DNA of 64,000 bases from Acholeplasmataceae bacterium (GTDB taxonomy: Bacteria; Bacillota_I; Bacilli_A; Acholeplasmatales; Acholeplasmataceae), in contig JAGYLU010000003.1 of assembly GCA_018400755.1 (NCBI GenBank), positions 50,920 through 114,919 of the forward strand. Direction: 5' to 3'. A program made the position numbers and the translations under genes. Shown here one piece after another: positions 18,414 to 27,130 of this stretch (its first letter is position 1; the number at the start of each line of letters is the position of its first letter). The notes under the pieces were generated by a model, which ran no database searches, had not been told where the DNA came from, and saw nothing but the letters and a program-made list of their open reading frames with translations.

Positions 18414-19364
18414 ATGGATACAATCCGCACATTTCTAGACAACCTGTTTGACACACTGCCGAACCGGCCAGATGTCATGAAGGCCAAAGATGACTTATTT
18501 GACATGATGGTCCAGAAGTATCAGGATTACAAGAACGAAGGCAAAAGTGAGCATGAGGCTCTAGGCCTCGTGATCTCTGAGTTCGGTGATATTTCCGAAC
18601 TCCTTGATGAGCTTGGCATCAAGGCCTCAGATGATCACGTCACCATGATTGACCGTGATCAGGCGACTGCCATCATCAAGACGTATCATGACAACGTCAA
18701 GAAAGTCGCCTGGGGTGTCTTCATGATCATTTTCGGCATGGCCATGGTGGTCATGCTCGAAGGGATTGTCTTTCAACATGAAGCGGCCAGACGTTTTGAT
18801 GTCCTTAGAAGTCTTCCTTTCATCGTCTTGCTCGTTCCCGCGATTGGTCTCTTCATCAGTGCCGGTATGGCGATGGGGGCGAAAACCAAGGATCTTGAAG
18901 TTGATTTCCATCTCGCATCCGATGCGAAGGCCACCATCAAAGCATCTTCGGATCTTTATGAGCCAATCTATCGAAACGGGATACTCTGGGGTGTCATGAC
19001 CATCATTGGGTCATCGATCTTCTTTGTGATCGCGGCTTTGTTCACGGAGTTCGGTACATACCTGGTGGCTTTTGGAATGATTGTCATTGCCGCGGCCATC
19101 TGGCTTTTGATCAGGCGTGGTGTCATCATGGGCATTCATAACCGTCTGCTCAAAAAAGGCGATCATTCACCAGCGATGAAACGGGCGGAGAAAATCACCG
19201 ACCTCGTGGCCGGAATTGTCTTTCCACTGACCGTCATCGTCTATCTGCTGATCAGCTTTCTGACTGGCAGATGGGGGATCACCTGGATCATCTGGCCTAT
19301 TGTCGGCATCCTCTTCGGCATCTTTGCCGGGACGGTCGAAGCCATCCAGAAGAACAAAAAGTGA
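18414..19364 (+). CDS. Membrane protein with N-terminal permease-prefix domain
   Basis: The 316-residue protein begins with a helical prefix (residues 1-75) containing FDTLPNRPDVMKAKDDLFDM and a short YQDYKNEGKSEHEALGLVI stretch, typical of permease-prefix-domain-1 proteins paired with PadR. Six hydrophobic segments follow in two groups (about residues 98-145 and 190-310). The prefix usually links a permease or sensor to its PadR partner. Substrate is unknown. I start at 18414 because AAGGAGA lies just upstream and the family begins at MDTI. A terminator closes the two-gene operon. Confidence 0.75.
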   Translation: MDTIRTFLDNLFDTLPNRPDVMKAKDDLFDMMVQKYQDYKNEGKSEHEALGLVISEFGDISELLDELGIKASDDHVTMIDRDQATAIIKTYHDNVKKVAWGVFMIIFGMAMVVMLEGIVFQHEAARRFDVLRSLPFIVLLVPAIGLFISAGMAMGAKTKDLEVDFHLASDAKATIKASSDLYEPIYRNGILWGVMTIIGSSIFFVIAALFTEFGTYLVAFGMIVIAAAIWLLIRRGVIMGIHNRLLKKGDHSPAMKRAEKITDLVAGIVFPLTVIVYLLISFLTGRWGITWIIWPIVGILFGIFAGTVEAIQKNKK

Positions 19365-19368
19365 CCTG

Positions 19369-19409
19369 AAGCGCTCACTGTGGTACAATCAAGGTGAGCG
19401 CTTTTTTTA
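19369..19409 (+). terminator. Terminator after the PadR operon
   Basis: AAGCGCTCAC (19369-19378) pairs with GTGAGCGCTT (19394-19403), followed by T residues. The loop contains TACAAT, which could serve as a -10 for the amidohydrolase. Confidence 0.88.
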
Positions 19410-19434
19410 TTTTTTGAAACTGGAGGTTCAAATC

Positions 19435-20916
19435 ATGACACTCTACACCAATGGGGTCATCCACACGATGGATGACAACAACACAATCCTTGAAGCCATC
19501 GCCTGTGAGGATGGATATATCATTGATACAGCACCTGATCCAAAGAAGTCATACAAGACTGTGGTGGATCTGAAAGGGGCTCATCTTTATCCCGGATTCG
19601 TCGATGCCCATATGCATTTGTTTGGCTATGGCATGAAACTGAGTGTGCCTGATCTGGGTCTCTCACGGGATTTGAAGACCGTGATGGAAACTCTCAACCA
19701 GGTGTTCAAAGACAAACCGTTATATGCCATCGGTTATGTGGATCTTGGATTGAACCGCTTTGATCTTGATACCGTAAGCGATACTCATCCGATTCTGCTC
19801 AGACACAATGATTATCATAGCGTCACTGTCAACAGTGTCCTCTTGACCCTGGCTGGCATTGACTCAGAAGATGGCATCTTGACCGAGGCAATGGCCGAGA
19901 AAGCCATCAAGGCCATGTCAGCTGTCTCTGATGATGACCTTGAAGAAATGCTTGAGACCGCGATCAAGTCACTTTGGTCTTATGGCATCACTGGTGCCCA
20001 CAGTGATGATCTTGCATATTACAATGGCTACAAACCAACCTTGAGAATCGTTGAAAGGGTTCTAGAAGATCATCCATTTCGGGCCCATCTGTTGATGCAT
20101 CATGAGATTTTCGCCGACTTTTTGAAATCCAGACGTCAATTTCTTGACCAGACCGAGTTTTTGCAGTTGGGCGCAATCAAGATTTTCTATGATGGCACCC
20201 TCTCTTCAAGGACTGCTCTCATGCATGCACCGTATCAAGGGTCGGACTCTAATGGGTTGGTCGTGATCGAAGGGGCTGCCCTTGAGAAACTGATGAAGAA
20301 AATCAGACGTAACTATCTGACCGCAGCCATTCACGTCATCGGTGACCAAGGTCTCTCCGATGTGGTCAGGATCCTCAGGAAAAATCCCCCGCAAAACGGT
20401 CTTCACGACCGGATCATCCATGCGTCTTTCGCTGATCTTGAGACCGTCCGGCAGATGAAAGGCATGCCCGTTGTCCTAGACATCCAACCGCAGTTCATCT
20501 CGACTGACCTGCCCTGGGGACTGGCGTATTTCAGTACTCTGCCAGCGCTCATCTATCCCTTCAAAACCTATCTGAAAGCGGGTTTGACATTGGCGGGAAG
20601 CAGTGACGCACCAGTTGAGATCCCCAATCCGCTTCTAGGCATCAAGGCGGCGGTGACAAGAGTCTCGGACCACGATGGTTCGGTTGATACCCCAGCGGAA
20701 AGACTGACCATCAATGAGGCCATCAGGCTCTACACCCAAGGGGCGAATGTCCCGACCTATCATGCCGATCGGGGTATGATCAAGAAGGGATTCGTCGCCG
20801 ACTTCACTGTCTTTGACCAGGACCTTGAGGCCTTGGATCCCAAAGATCTCGATCAGGCCAAAAACGTGCTGACAGTGGTGGCCGGTAAGACAGTCTTCGA
20901 TCAAGGTCAATCATAG
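19435..20916 (+). CDS. Amidohydrolase family protein (YtcJ-like)
   Basis: The 493-residue metallo-hydrolase has the entry PGFVDAHMHLF with the HxH metal pair near residue 60. LGAIKIFYDGTLSSRTALM carries the metal-bridging region. AIHVIGDQG and the late DAP in LAGSSDAPVEIPNPLLG match the Amidohydro_3 branch, and the C-terminal part closes the small beta-sandwich (GFVADFTVFDQDLE). YtcJ-type enzymes hydrolyse amide or formamide bonds of uncertain substrates. I chose the ATG at 19435 because GGAGG lies ten bases upstream; upstream in-frame codons fall in the previous gene and terminator. It stands alone. Confidence 0.9.
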   Translation: MTLYTNGVIHTMDDNNTILEAIACEDGYIIDTAPDPKKSYKTVVDLKGAHLYPGFVDAHMHLFGYGMKLSVPDLGLSRDLKTVMETLNQVFKDKPLYAIGYVDLGLNRFDLDTVSDTHPILLRHNDYHSVTVNSVLLTLAGIDSEDGILTEAMAEKAIKAMSAVSDDDLEEMLETAIKSLWSYGITGAHSDDLAYYNGYKPTLRIVERVLEDHPFRAHLLMHHEIFADFLKSRRQFLDQTEFLQLGAIKIFYDGTLSSRTALMHAPYQGSDSNGLVVIEGAALEKLMKKIRRNYLTAAIHVIGDQGLSDVVRILRKNPPQNGLHDRIIHASFADLETVRQMKGMPVVLDIQPQFISTDLPWGLAYFSTLPALIYPFKTYLKAGLTLAGSSDAPVEIPNPLLGIKAAVTRVSDHDGSVDTPAERLTINEAIRLYTQGANVPTYHADRGMIKKGFVADFTVFDQDLEALDPKDLDQAKNVLTVVAGKTVFDQGQS

Positions 20917-20944
20917 GTCACTCACATGTGACGTTGCGTTAGAG

Positions 20945-20973
20945 TTGAATGCGTTTTCGCTTCCTGTTAAAAT
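20945..20973 (+). promoter_or_regulatory. Promoter of the FrnE-like gene
   Basis: TTGAAT (20945-20950) and TAAAAT (20968-20973) are 17 bases apart, with TGT before the -10. The position excludes the upstream in-frame start at 20945 for the following gene. Confidence 0.65.
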
Positions 20974-21010
20974 TGATGCAGAACAACATGAATCCAAGAG
21001 GAAACGCATC

Positions 21011-21667
21011 ATGAAAATCGAATTTTGGCTCGATTACCTGTGTCCTTTCGGATACATGGTCCACAAAAACCTAGAATACATCATTGACAACTACCATTTT
21101 GATGATGTGGAGTTGTTTTATCGGAGTTATGAGATGGTCCCAGGCTTTGATCCCGAAACGGATGACTGCTCCCTTGAGACGTTGATTGCCCGTCACCATC
21201 TTCTAGATGATGACGAGGCCACAAACTATCTTTCTCACATCAAAGGGGTCCACGACATCCGTCCGGTCTCCGTGACTGACGCCCATCGTCTTTCCCATTT
21301 GGCCAAACGTTATGGGCTTGCTTTTGAGTACAACAAACGGATCTATCACACATTTTATTGCCGCAAACAAGACATCAGCCGTCATGACGTGCTCCTTGAG
21401 GTCGCCACGGATACGGGACTGCCAAAGAAAGCCGTCCTTGAAGTGCTCGCAAGCGATCTCTATCTGGACGCAGTCAGTCTGAACCGTGAGAATGCGATCA
21501 TGAAAGGCATCCACGAAGTCCCTCATATCAGGATCAATGGCACCATCAGGTTGCCAGGCTATCAAAGCGTCGATCAGTTGTTGTTAGGGATCAATCGGGC
21601 CTTGCTCGAACAATCGAAAAGCGAATACTGCGTCGACGGCAACTGTCTTAGACGAAAGGCTCGTTGA
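21011..21667 (+). CDS. DsbA family oxidoreductase, FrnE-like
   Basis: The 218-residue protein has a thioredoxin fold with a long helical insert: it begins MKIEFWLDYLCPFGYMVHKN, and HEVPHIRINGTIRLPGYQS holds the cis-proline loop. FrnE proteins act as cytosolic thiol-disulfide or related oxidoreductases under stress. The active site here is CPFG instead of CPWC, so the second cysteine is lost. A CX4C pair (CVDGNC) sits near the C-terminus, as in Deinococcus FrnE. It may work through the N-terminal cysteine alone or together with this tail pair. The start at 21011 has an AGAGGAAA site and fits the promoter upstream. The stop codon is inside the terminator hairpin. Confidence 0.88.
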   Translation: MKIEFWLDYLCPFGYMVHKNLEYIIDNYHFDDVELFYRSYEMVPGFDPETDDCSLETLIARHHLLDDDEATNYLSHIKGVHDIRPVSVTDAHRLSHLAKRYGLAFEYNKRIYHTFYCRKQDISRHDVLLEVATDTGLPKKAVLEVLASDLYLDAVSLNRENAIMKGIHEVPHIRINGTIRLPGYQSVDQLLLGINRALLEQSKSEYCVDGNCLRRKAR

Positions 21668-21677
21668 GCCTTTTTTT
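21656..21677 (+). terminator. Terminator after the FrnE-like gene
   Basis: AAGGCTC (21656-21662) and GAGCCTT (21666-21672) form the stem, with T residues to 21677. The gene's TGA is in the loop and stem. Confidence 0.9.
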
Positions 21678-21769
21678 GCTCTAGTGAGGCATTTTGCCCA
21701 ATGACCTAAGGACCAACCTTGATGAGACCATGGAAAACGGCTTCTTTCAGGCTTAAATCCTTACAAAAA

Positions 21770-21799
21770 TGGCAAAAATCGGTTCTCTCATGATACAAT
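21770..21799 (+). promoter_or_regulatory. Probable promoter of the jetABC operon
   Basis: TGGCAA (21770-21775) and TACAAT (21794-21799) lie 18 bases apart. A self-complementary A+T stretch (TTTTATTT with AAATAAAA) follows at about 21815-21837, before the AAGGAGG ribosome site. Confidence 0.5.
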
Positions 21800-21848
21800 A
21801 GACAAGAAAGACGTGTTTTATTTTTATTAAAATAAAAAGGAGGCGCAC

Positions 21849-23225
21849 ATGGCACATCTGTTTGACCGTATTCCAGACACATTTTTCAGTGTGCTCGCCT
21901 CACCGAATCGCCGCTTGTACATCGACTGCATCTTTGTCATCTACCACGCGATCGACTCGATCGAAGACGCGTTCCAAGGCGATCGTGAATTTGTCATCCA
22001 ACGTCTGATTGACTATTTCGATGACGCCGAGGAACAGACTTTCGAGGATGTCGAGGAAGATGAAGCTGCCCGGACGAGCCGACAAAAAGCCATCCATGTC
22101 ATCAATATCTTGAAGAAAAACGGTTGGCTTGGAGAAGAAGAACTTGGAGATTACAAGACATCGATCAACCTCTTCGATTATTCGATCCAGATGATTGATG
22201 CCCTTGAACACATGGTCCGTCTGACACAAAACGAGTATACCGGAGAGATCTTCACCGTGTACTCTCTTTTGACATCCTTCACAATCAATGAAGGCATCGG
22301 AGTTCTTGAACAAGCCTATCTGAAGACCAATGACATAATCAGGAAACTGAAGTCACTCAAGGCCAACATCTACCGTTACTACTACGACATCACCAAGAAA
22401 GCGAAAAAAGATGATTTGCATGAACTTCTTGAAAAGTTGCTTGTTGAGTACAAGCAGGACTTTTTCGATTCCGCCTATTACAATTTGAAAACGACAGACA
22501 GTCTCCCCAGATACAAGCGAGGGATCCTCGCGGCGATTTCTGGCATTATCAATGACGAGGAGACGATGGATCTGCTGGCCAAGAATGTCCAATTGGTCAA
22601 ACGCATCGACAATTATAATGAGGCCTTTCATTATATTGAGGCCCGTCTCAGATACATCATGGACAGTTTCACTGCCCTTGAGCATCTGATTTTGGCCATT
22701 GACAAGAAGAATGAACAATACATCAGTGCCGCCGCATCAAAGATTCTCTTTTTGACCAACCGATCTGATGACATCGAAGGTATCTTCAACCGTTTGTTCA
22801 CCATCATCATGAAAAGAAATGATGTTGATTATTCGGGATTGTTCAACCTAGTCAACATCCGAAATCTCGATACCGAATCCCTTTACAGCCAACGCCGGAT
22901 GCGCAAAGAACCGGAACCAGAAGAGATTTACTTTGAGGATGATCTGATTTCTGGGGACTATCGGGCCCAGAAAATCCGTGACTTGCTCAAAAACAGCATC
23001 TACGGCAAGAAAGAGATCAATCGCTATGTCACCACCCTCATGGCAGGCAAAGTACGGCTTGAGGCCAAGGATGTCCCGCTTGATACCCAAGAGGATTACG
23101 TCAAACTCATCCTGATTTTCCTTTATTCGAAATCCGTCGGTATGCATTATGATATCGAAATCCTTGACCATGAGGTCAAAACGCAAACCATCAGGTTCAA
23201 AAATTTCCTGATCAAGGGGGTTTAA
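21849..23225 (+). CDS. jetA: JetA-like protein (MukF-type kleisin, DUF5716 family)
   Basis: JetA is the kleisin-like subunit of Wadjet/MksBEF SMC complexes, which extrude and cleave small circular DNA. This 458-residue protein begins MAHLFDRIPDTFFSVLASPNRRLYID (quoted in part only as MAHLFDRIPDTFF), the hallmark of the DUF5716 JetA family. It contains acidic helical linkers (DDAEEQTFEDVEEDE, near residues 58-75) and ends with a winged-helix-like C-terminus able to contact the SMC head. An AAGGAGG ribosome site lies five bases upstream. jetB follows two bases after the stop and jetC overlaps jetB, so the three are one translational unit. A phage or plasmid defence role is inferred from the family; see the missing jetD. 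Confidence 0.88.
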   Translation: MAHLFDRIPDTFFSVLASPNRRLYIDCIFVIYHAIDSIEDAFQGDREFVIQRLIDYFDDAEEQTFEDVEEDEAARTSRQKAIHVINILKKNGWLGEEELGDYKTSINLFDYSIQMIDALEHMVRLTQNEYTGEIFTVYSLLTSFTINEGIGVLEQAYLKTNDIIRKLKSLKANIYRYYYDITKKAKKDDLHELLEKLLVEYKQDFFDSAYYNLKTTDSLPRYKRGILAAISGIINDEETMDLLAKNVQLVKRIDNYNEAFHYIEARLRYIMDSFTALEHLILAIDKKNEQYISAAASKILFLTNRSDDIEGIFNRLFTIIMKRNDVDYSGLFNLVNIRNLDTESLYSQRRMRKEPEPEEIYFEDDLISGDYRAQKIRDLLKNSIYGKKEINRYVTTLMAGKVRLEAKDVPLDTQEDYVKLILIFLYSKSVGMHYDIEILDHEVKTQTIRFKNFLIKGV

Positions 23226-23227
23226 CG

Positions 23228-23866
23228 ATGACCAAAAACACAGCACTCAAAGTCTTCAATGAGCAATATGGGGCCTTCAAAGAAGGCGAAAAAACCATCT
23301 TCTCACGCATCATCAACAAGCTGTTTCAGGTCAATTTCATCACCAAACGCAAGATTGCTGATGCCAATGACTACCGTTTCATCCTCGGATACAAGGAAGT
23401 TTTTGAAGCGTTCTTGGCGTTGACCGATTTCGAACTGAATATCAAACGTGAGGACGAAGTCGTCTTCATCAAGAACGAAAGCGTCTACAACCACCTGCGT
23501 CTCAGGAAGACCGAAAGCGTCCTGATCCTGGTCCTGCGCATTCTCTATCAGCGCAAGATGGATCTGGTGACCTTGGATGATGACGTAGAGATCTATCTTC
23601 ATGAAGTGCACAGCGAACTGACCAGAATCGGTTATCTCGACCACAAACGCATCACCAAAGACCGGTTGAAACCGGCATTGGTGATGATGCGCAATTATAA
23701 CATCATCGATTATATTGACAAAGGTCTGCATGATGATGCCCGGATCAAGATCTATCCGACCATCGTCTATGTCACTGACCTAGAAGGCATCAAAGAGGTT
23801 GTCGACAAGCTCGACGGCTATATGGAAGGGGCTCAAGAGGACAATGAAGAAGCTGACGAAGATTAA
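23228..23866 (+). CDS. jetB: JetB-like protein (MukE-type, DUF4194 family)
   Basis: JetB is the tandem winged-helix subunit that dimerises and bridges JetA and DNA in Wadjet complexes. This 212-residue protein has the DUF4194-like features: an N-terminal helical part (INKLFQVNFITKRK), the segment YRFILGYKEVFEAFLALTDF, and a strongly acidic C-terminal tail (EGAQEDNEEADED). The start follows the jetA stop by two bases (GGGGG-like site in jetA). The last 23 bases overlap jetC, so the stoichiometry of the three subunits is probably set by coupled translation. Length and position fit the family. Confidence 0.85.
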   Translation: MTKNTALKVFNEQYGAFKEGEKTIFSRIINKLFQVNFITKRKIADANDYRFILGYKEVFEAFLALTDFELNIKREDEVVFIKNESVYNHLRLRKTESVLILVLRILYQRKMDLVTLDDDVEIYLHEVHSELTRIGYLDHKRITKDRLKPALVMMRNYNIIDYIDKGLHDDARIKIYPTIVYVTDLEGIKEVVDKLDGYMEGAQEDNEEADED

Positions 23867-26800
23867 GCTCGTGAACTGGCACCTCTTCACGAACCAGACC
23901 ATCGATATCAAGGACAACACCTTGATTTCCGGGGAAAATGGCTCGGGGAAATCAACCCTCCTTGATGCCATGCAATATCTCTTTGTTGGTGGTCGCGGCG
24001 GCACCAAGTTCAACATCGCCGCCACTGATGATGCCAAAAGAACCCTTGATGGCTACGTCCGGGGTCGGATTGGCGCTGAGAACAAGGAGTATCTCAGAAA
24101 CGGCGATGTCGTTTCCCATTTGGCCCTTGAGTTCTTCGATGAACAAAGCAAACGGTATTCAATCATCGGTTGTGTCCTTGATTTGCCGAAAGGGGCGACC
24201 TTGAAGGAACGTTTCTATATCCTCGAAGGCTTATCGATCCACGATGAACTCTTTTTGGCCAAGAAATATCCCCGTGACTACAAGGATATGAAGAAATACC
24301 TGAAGAACATGGGTATTGATCTCGATCCTTTTGATACCCAGAAGAAGTACCGCGAGGCCTTGGCCCGCTTTTTCGGTATGGACGCCACAAAATATGCCAA
24401 GATTCTTCCCAAAGCACTCGCGTTCAGATCGATTGACTTGCAGCAGTTCGTCTTTGAGTTTTTGCTTGATGATGATCCGATTGATATCCAGTCACTCAAG
24501 AACAATGTTGCCCAGCTGAAGAAAGTCGAAGCCCAGATCAAACACGACCGCGAGAAACTAGAGAAGCTAGATAACATCGTCAAAGTCGGACACGAGATCA
24601 GGGAAAACCGGGAACAACAAGACATCAATGTCCTGATCGATCAGCTGAACTGGGTTGAAAAAAGGGAATCATTCATCCGCGAGAACGAAGAAAAGCTGAA
24701 TGTGATCGAACAATCGCTTTCCGCCCTGCGTGATGATAAGGCCCACATCGACAATATGATCGATGAGAGTGAGAAAAAAATCTATGACCTTGAACGGGCC
24801 AAGAGCGACAACGATATCAACCGCACGCTCCAGACCTATCAGGAAAAACTTGAGAAGAAGGCGGTGGACTTTGAGGCCCAGAAGGAAACCATCGGCCTCG
24901 TCAGGGATAATCTTGAAAAGGAATTCCAGCTCGCCAAAGAGCTGCAAATCCATATTCCCGCCCAGGCCATCAAGAGTTTTGTCACATACTATCAACAAAA
25001 CCAGGATAATCTGAATCCCGATGACCTTCAAAACCACCTCACCATGGCCGCCCGTGACATCCAGGCATACCTTCAGGCATACGCCATCGAAAAAGACAAG
25101 CTTGAGACCGAAAAAACCAAGCTCTCCGATGAGATCAGAACCGTCAGGACCCGTTTGGAACAACTCAAACGGGCCATCAAGACCTATCCGCCTTACGTTG
25201 AGAAGCTGATCAATGCCCTTAACGGTGGCCTTTCCGAACTTTACCGCAAAGACGTTCGGGTGAGACCCCTATGTGAACTGATTGAAGTCGCTGACGAGCA
25301 CTGGCGTAACGCCCTTGAAGGCTTTTTGAACACCCAGCGCTTTGATGTCATCGTCGATCCATCCTACTTCAATGATGCCTTGGAAATCTATGACCGGGTC
25401 AAGTTCGAAGAGCGGATCTATGGGGTTGGTCTGGTGAACACCCAGAAGCTTAACGCCTATGACGATACCGCCGCTGGAACTCTGGCTGAGATGGTCACAA
25501 CCGATCATCGTTACGCCAGACAGACCATCAACATGATGTTGAACTCACTTTATTGCGTTGAGGAGGCCAAGGATCTCAAAAACTACCACCGGGCCATCAC
25601 TCCGACCTGTATGACCTATTCGAATCATACCGCCAGACAAATCAATCCCCGGGCGTATGAGACCCCTTATATCGGCAAGTCCGCCACGGCCCTGCAAATC
25701 ACGATGGAAACCAAGCATCTTGAGTCATTAGAGAAACAAATGGACAAGCTCTATGAGATGACCACCAAGAACGATAAGATCCAACGCCTGCTCAATCAGT
25801 CCAAAGCGGGTCAGATTGTCCATCAGAATTTGCTCAGGTTCTTTGACCTGATCAAACAGACCCGTCGCGAATACATCGATTTGGAAGAGCAGATCAATGC
25901 CCTTGAGAAAGATACCCGTCTTGAACAGCTAGACAAGCGCATCGAAGAAGAACGCCTATCTAGAAAGCAGCTGCGTCTGGATTCTGAAAAAGTTGTCGGT
26001 GACATCGCGACGCTTAGGGATCAACGGCAGACAACCCAAAATCACATTGAGGAAATCAAGGACAAACTTGACAAGTTCATGGATGAACAGACCGAATTGG
26101 CCCGCAAACATCCCGAGAAACTCGGCATGGCGAACACCCAGTTCTATGCCCTCAAAGTCAAATACAAGCAAGACCATGACGCCATCTCAAACTATCTGGC
26201 CCAGTCAACGGCCTCACTGAATACCCAAGTCATCAAGGGTGAGACCGAACTGATCAACTTGATGAGACAATACATCATGGCCTATCATTTCTCAGCCGGA
26301 GCGATGGTCGACCAACTCATTCATTATGAGGAAGAAGCGAACATCATCAGAAACAACAACCTGATCCGCTATGAACAGGAAGCGACCGACTTAAGGAGAA
26401 ACTCCGAAATCGGATTCAAGGAAGAATTCGTGAACAAACTAAGGGCTTCAATTGAAAACGCCCAACAGCAAATCGCTGATCTGAACATCGCCCTTTACGG
26501 CAAGACCTTCGGTTCGGATTCCTATCAACTGCTCTGCCGGGCGGCTGAGGATCCTGACTACAAACCTTACTATGACATGATCATGGGCAATGACGCGTTT
26601 TCAACCCATAGCCTCTTCACCGAGAACCTGACCAAGCGCAATGCCTCGATTTTGATGGAACTCTTTGAGAAGATCTCTTCTTCTGATCCGGAATACGACA
26701 AATTGATGCTCAAGTTCCTTGATTACCGCAACTACATGTCCTATGACATCGAAGTCACCAACTTGAACGGCAACACCTCCTTCTTCTCCAAGGTCTCCAA

Positions 26801-27119
26801 GGAGAAGAGTGGTGGGGAGACGCAAGTCCCCTTCTACATCGTCATCGCCGCATCTTTCCAACAGCTTCTGACCAAGAACAAACGTATCGATGCCGGATGC
26901 ATCGTGCTCTTTGATGAAGCCTTCAACAACATGGATGAGAGCCGTATCGATGCGATGATGAAATTCTATAACAGTCTTTCGATCCAGCTCTTGATCGCGG
27001 TTCCACCACAACGCGTCTCCAACATCATCAACTTCGTCAACACCTCGCTTGTCATCGTCAAGGACAATGACTACGCGATTGTTGAGACATTCAAAGACGA
27101 TCGGATCTTGGGATCCTAG
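23844..27119 (+). CDS. jetC: JetC-like SMC ATPase (MukB/MksB type)
   Basis: JetC is the SMC motor of Wadjet. The 1,091-residue protein has Walker A GENGSGKST at residues 30-38, a long coiled coil (roughly 210-950) with an intervening globular hinge-like region near 470-620, the ABC signature KEKSGGETQ near residue 985, and Walker B CIVLFDEAFNNMDESR near 1018 with the D-loop. All ATPase motifs are intact. I start at 23844 rather than at in-frame codons upstream because GAGGAC is a fair ribosome site and MKKLTKIKLVNWHLF aligns with the family start. The expected next gene, jetD, is absent: an aminopeptidase begins 11 bases after the stop. Confidence 0.92.
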   Translation: MKKLTKIKLVNWHLFTNQTIDIKDNTLISGENGSGKSTLLDAMQYLFVGGRGGTKFNIAATDDAKRTLDGYVRGRIGAENKEYLRNGDVVSHLALEFFDEQSKRYSIIGCVLDLPKGATLKERFYILEGLSIHDELFLAKKYPRDYKDMKKYLKNMGIDLDPFDTQKKYREALARFFGMDATKYAKILPKALAFRSIDLQQFVFEFLLDDDPIDIQSLKNNVAQLKKVEAQIKHDREKLEKLDNIVKVGHEIRENREQQDINVLIDQLNWVEKRESFIRENEEKLNVIEQSLSALRDDKAHIDNMIDESEKKIYDLERAKSDNDINRTLQTYQEKLEKKAVDFEAQKETIGLVRDNLEKEFQLAKELQIHIPAQAIKSFVTYYQQNQDNLNPDDLQNHLTMAARDIQAYLQAYAIEKDKLETEKTKLSDEIRTVRTRLEQLKRAIKTYPPYVEKLINALNGGLSELYRKDVRVRPLCELIEVADEHWRNALEGFLNTQRFDVIVDPSYFNDALEIYDRVKFEERIYGVGLVNTQKLNAYDDTAAGTLAEMVTTDHRYARQTINMMLNSLYCVEEAKDLKNYHRAITPTCMTYSNHTARQINPRAYETPYIGKSATALQITMETKHLESLEKQMDKLYEMTTKNDKIQRLLNQSKAGQIVHQNLLRFFDLIKQTRREYIDLEEQINALEKDTRLEQLDKRIEEERLSRKQLRLDSEKVVGDIATLRDQRQTTQNHIEEIKDKLDKFMDEQTELARKHPEKLGMANTQFYALKVKYKQDHDAISNYLAQSTASLNTQVIKGETELINLMRQYIMAYHFSAGAMVDQLIHYEEEANIIRNNNLIRYEQEATDLRRNSEIGFKEEFVNKLRASIENAQQQIADLNIALYGKTFGSDSYQLLCRAAEDPDYKPYYDMIMGNDAFSTHSLFTENLTKRNASILMELFEKISSSDPEYDKLMLKFLDYRNYMSYDIEVTNLNGNTSFFSKVSKEKSGGETQVPFYIVIAASFQQLLTKNKRIDAGCIVLFDEAFNNMDESRIDAMMKFYNSLSIQLLIAVPPQRVSNIINFVNTSLVIVKDNDYAIVETFKDDRILGS

Positions 27120-27130
27120 AAAGGACAGAT

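Noticed and set aside
21815..21837. A+T palindrome before jetA as a specific operator
   Set aside because: The sequence is made almost only of T and A, so the symmetry is weak evidence; recorded only as part of the jetA upstream region.
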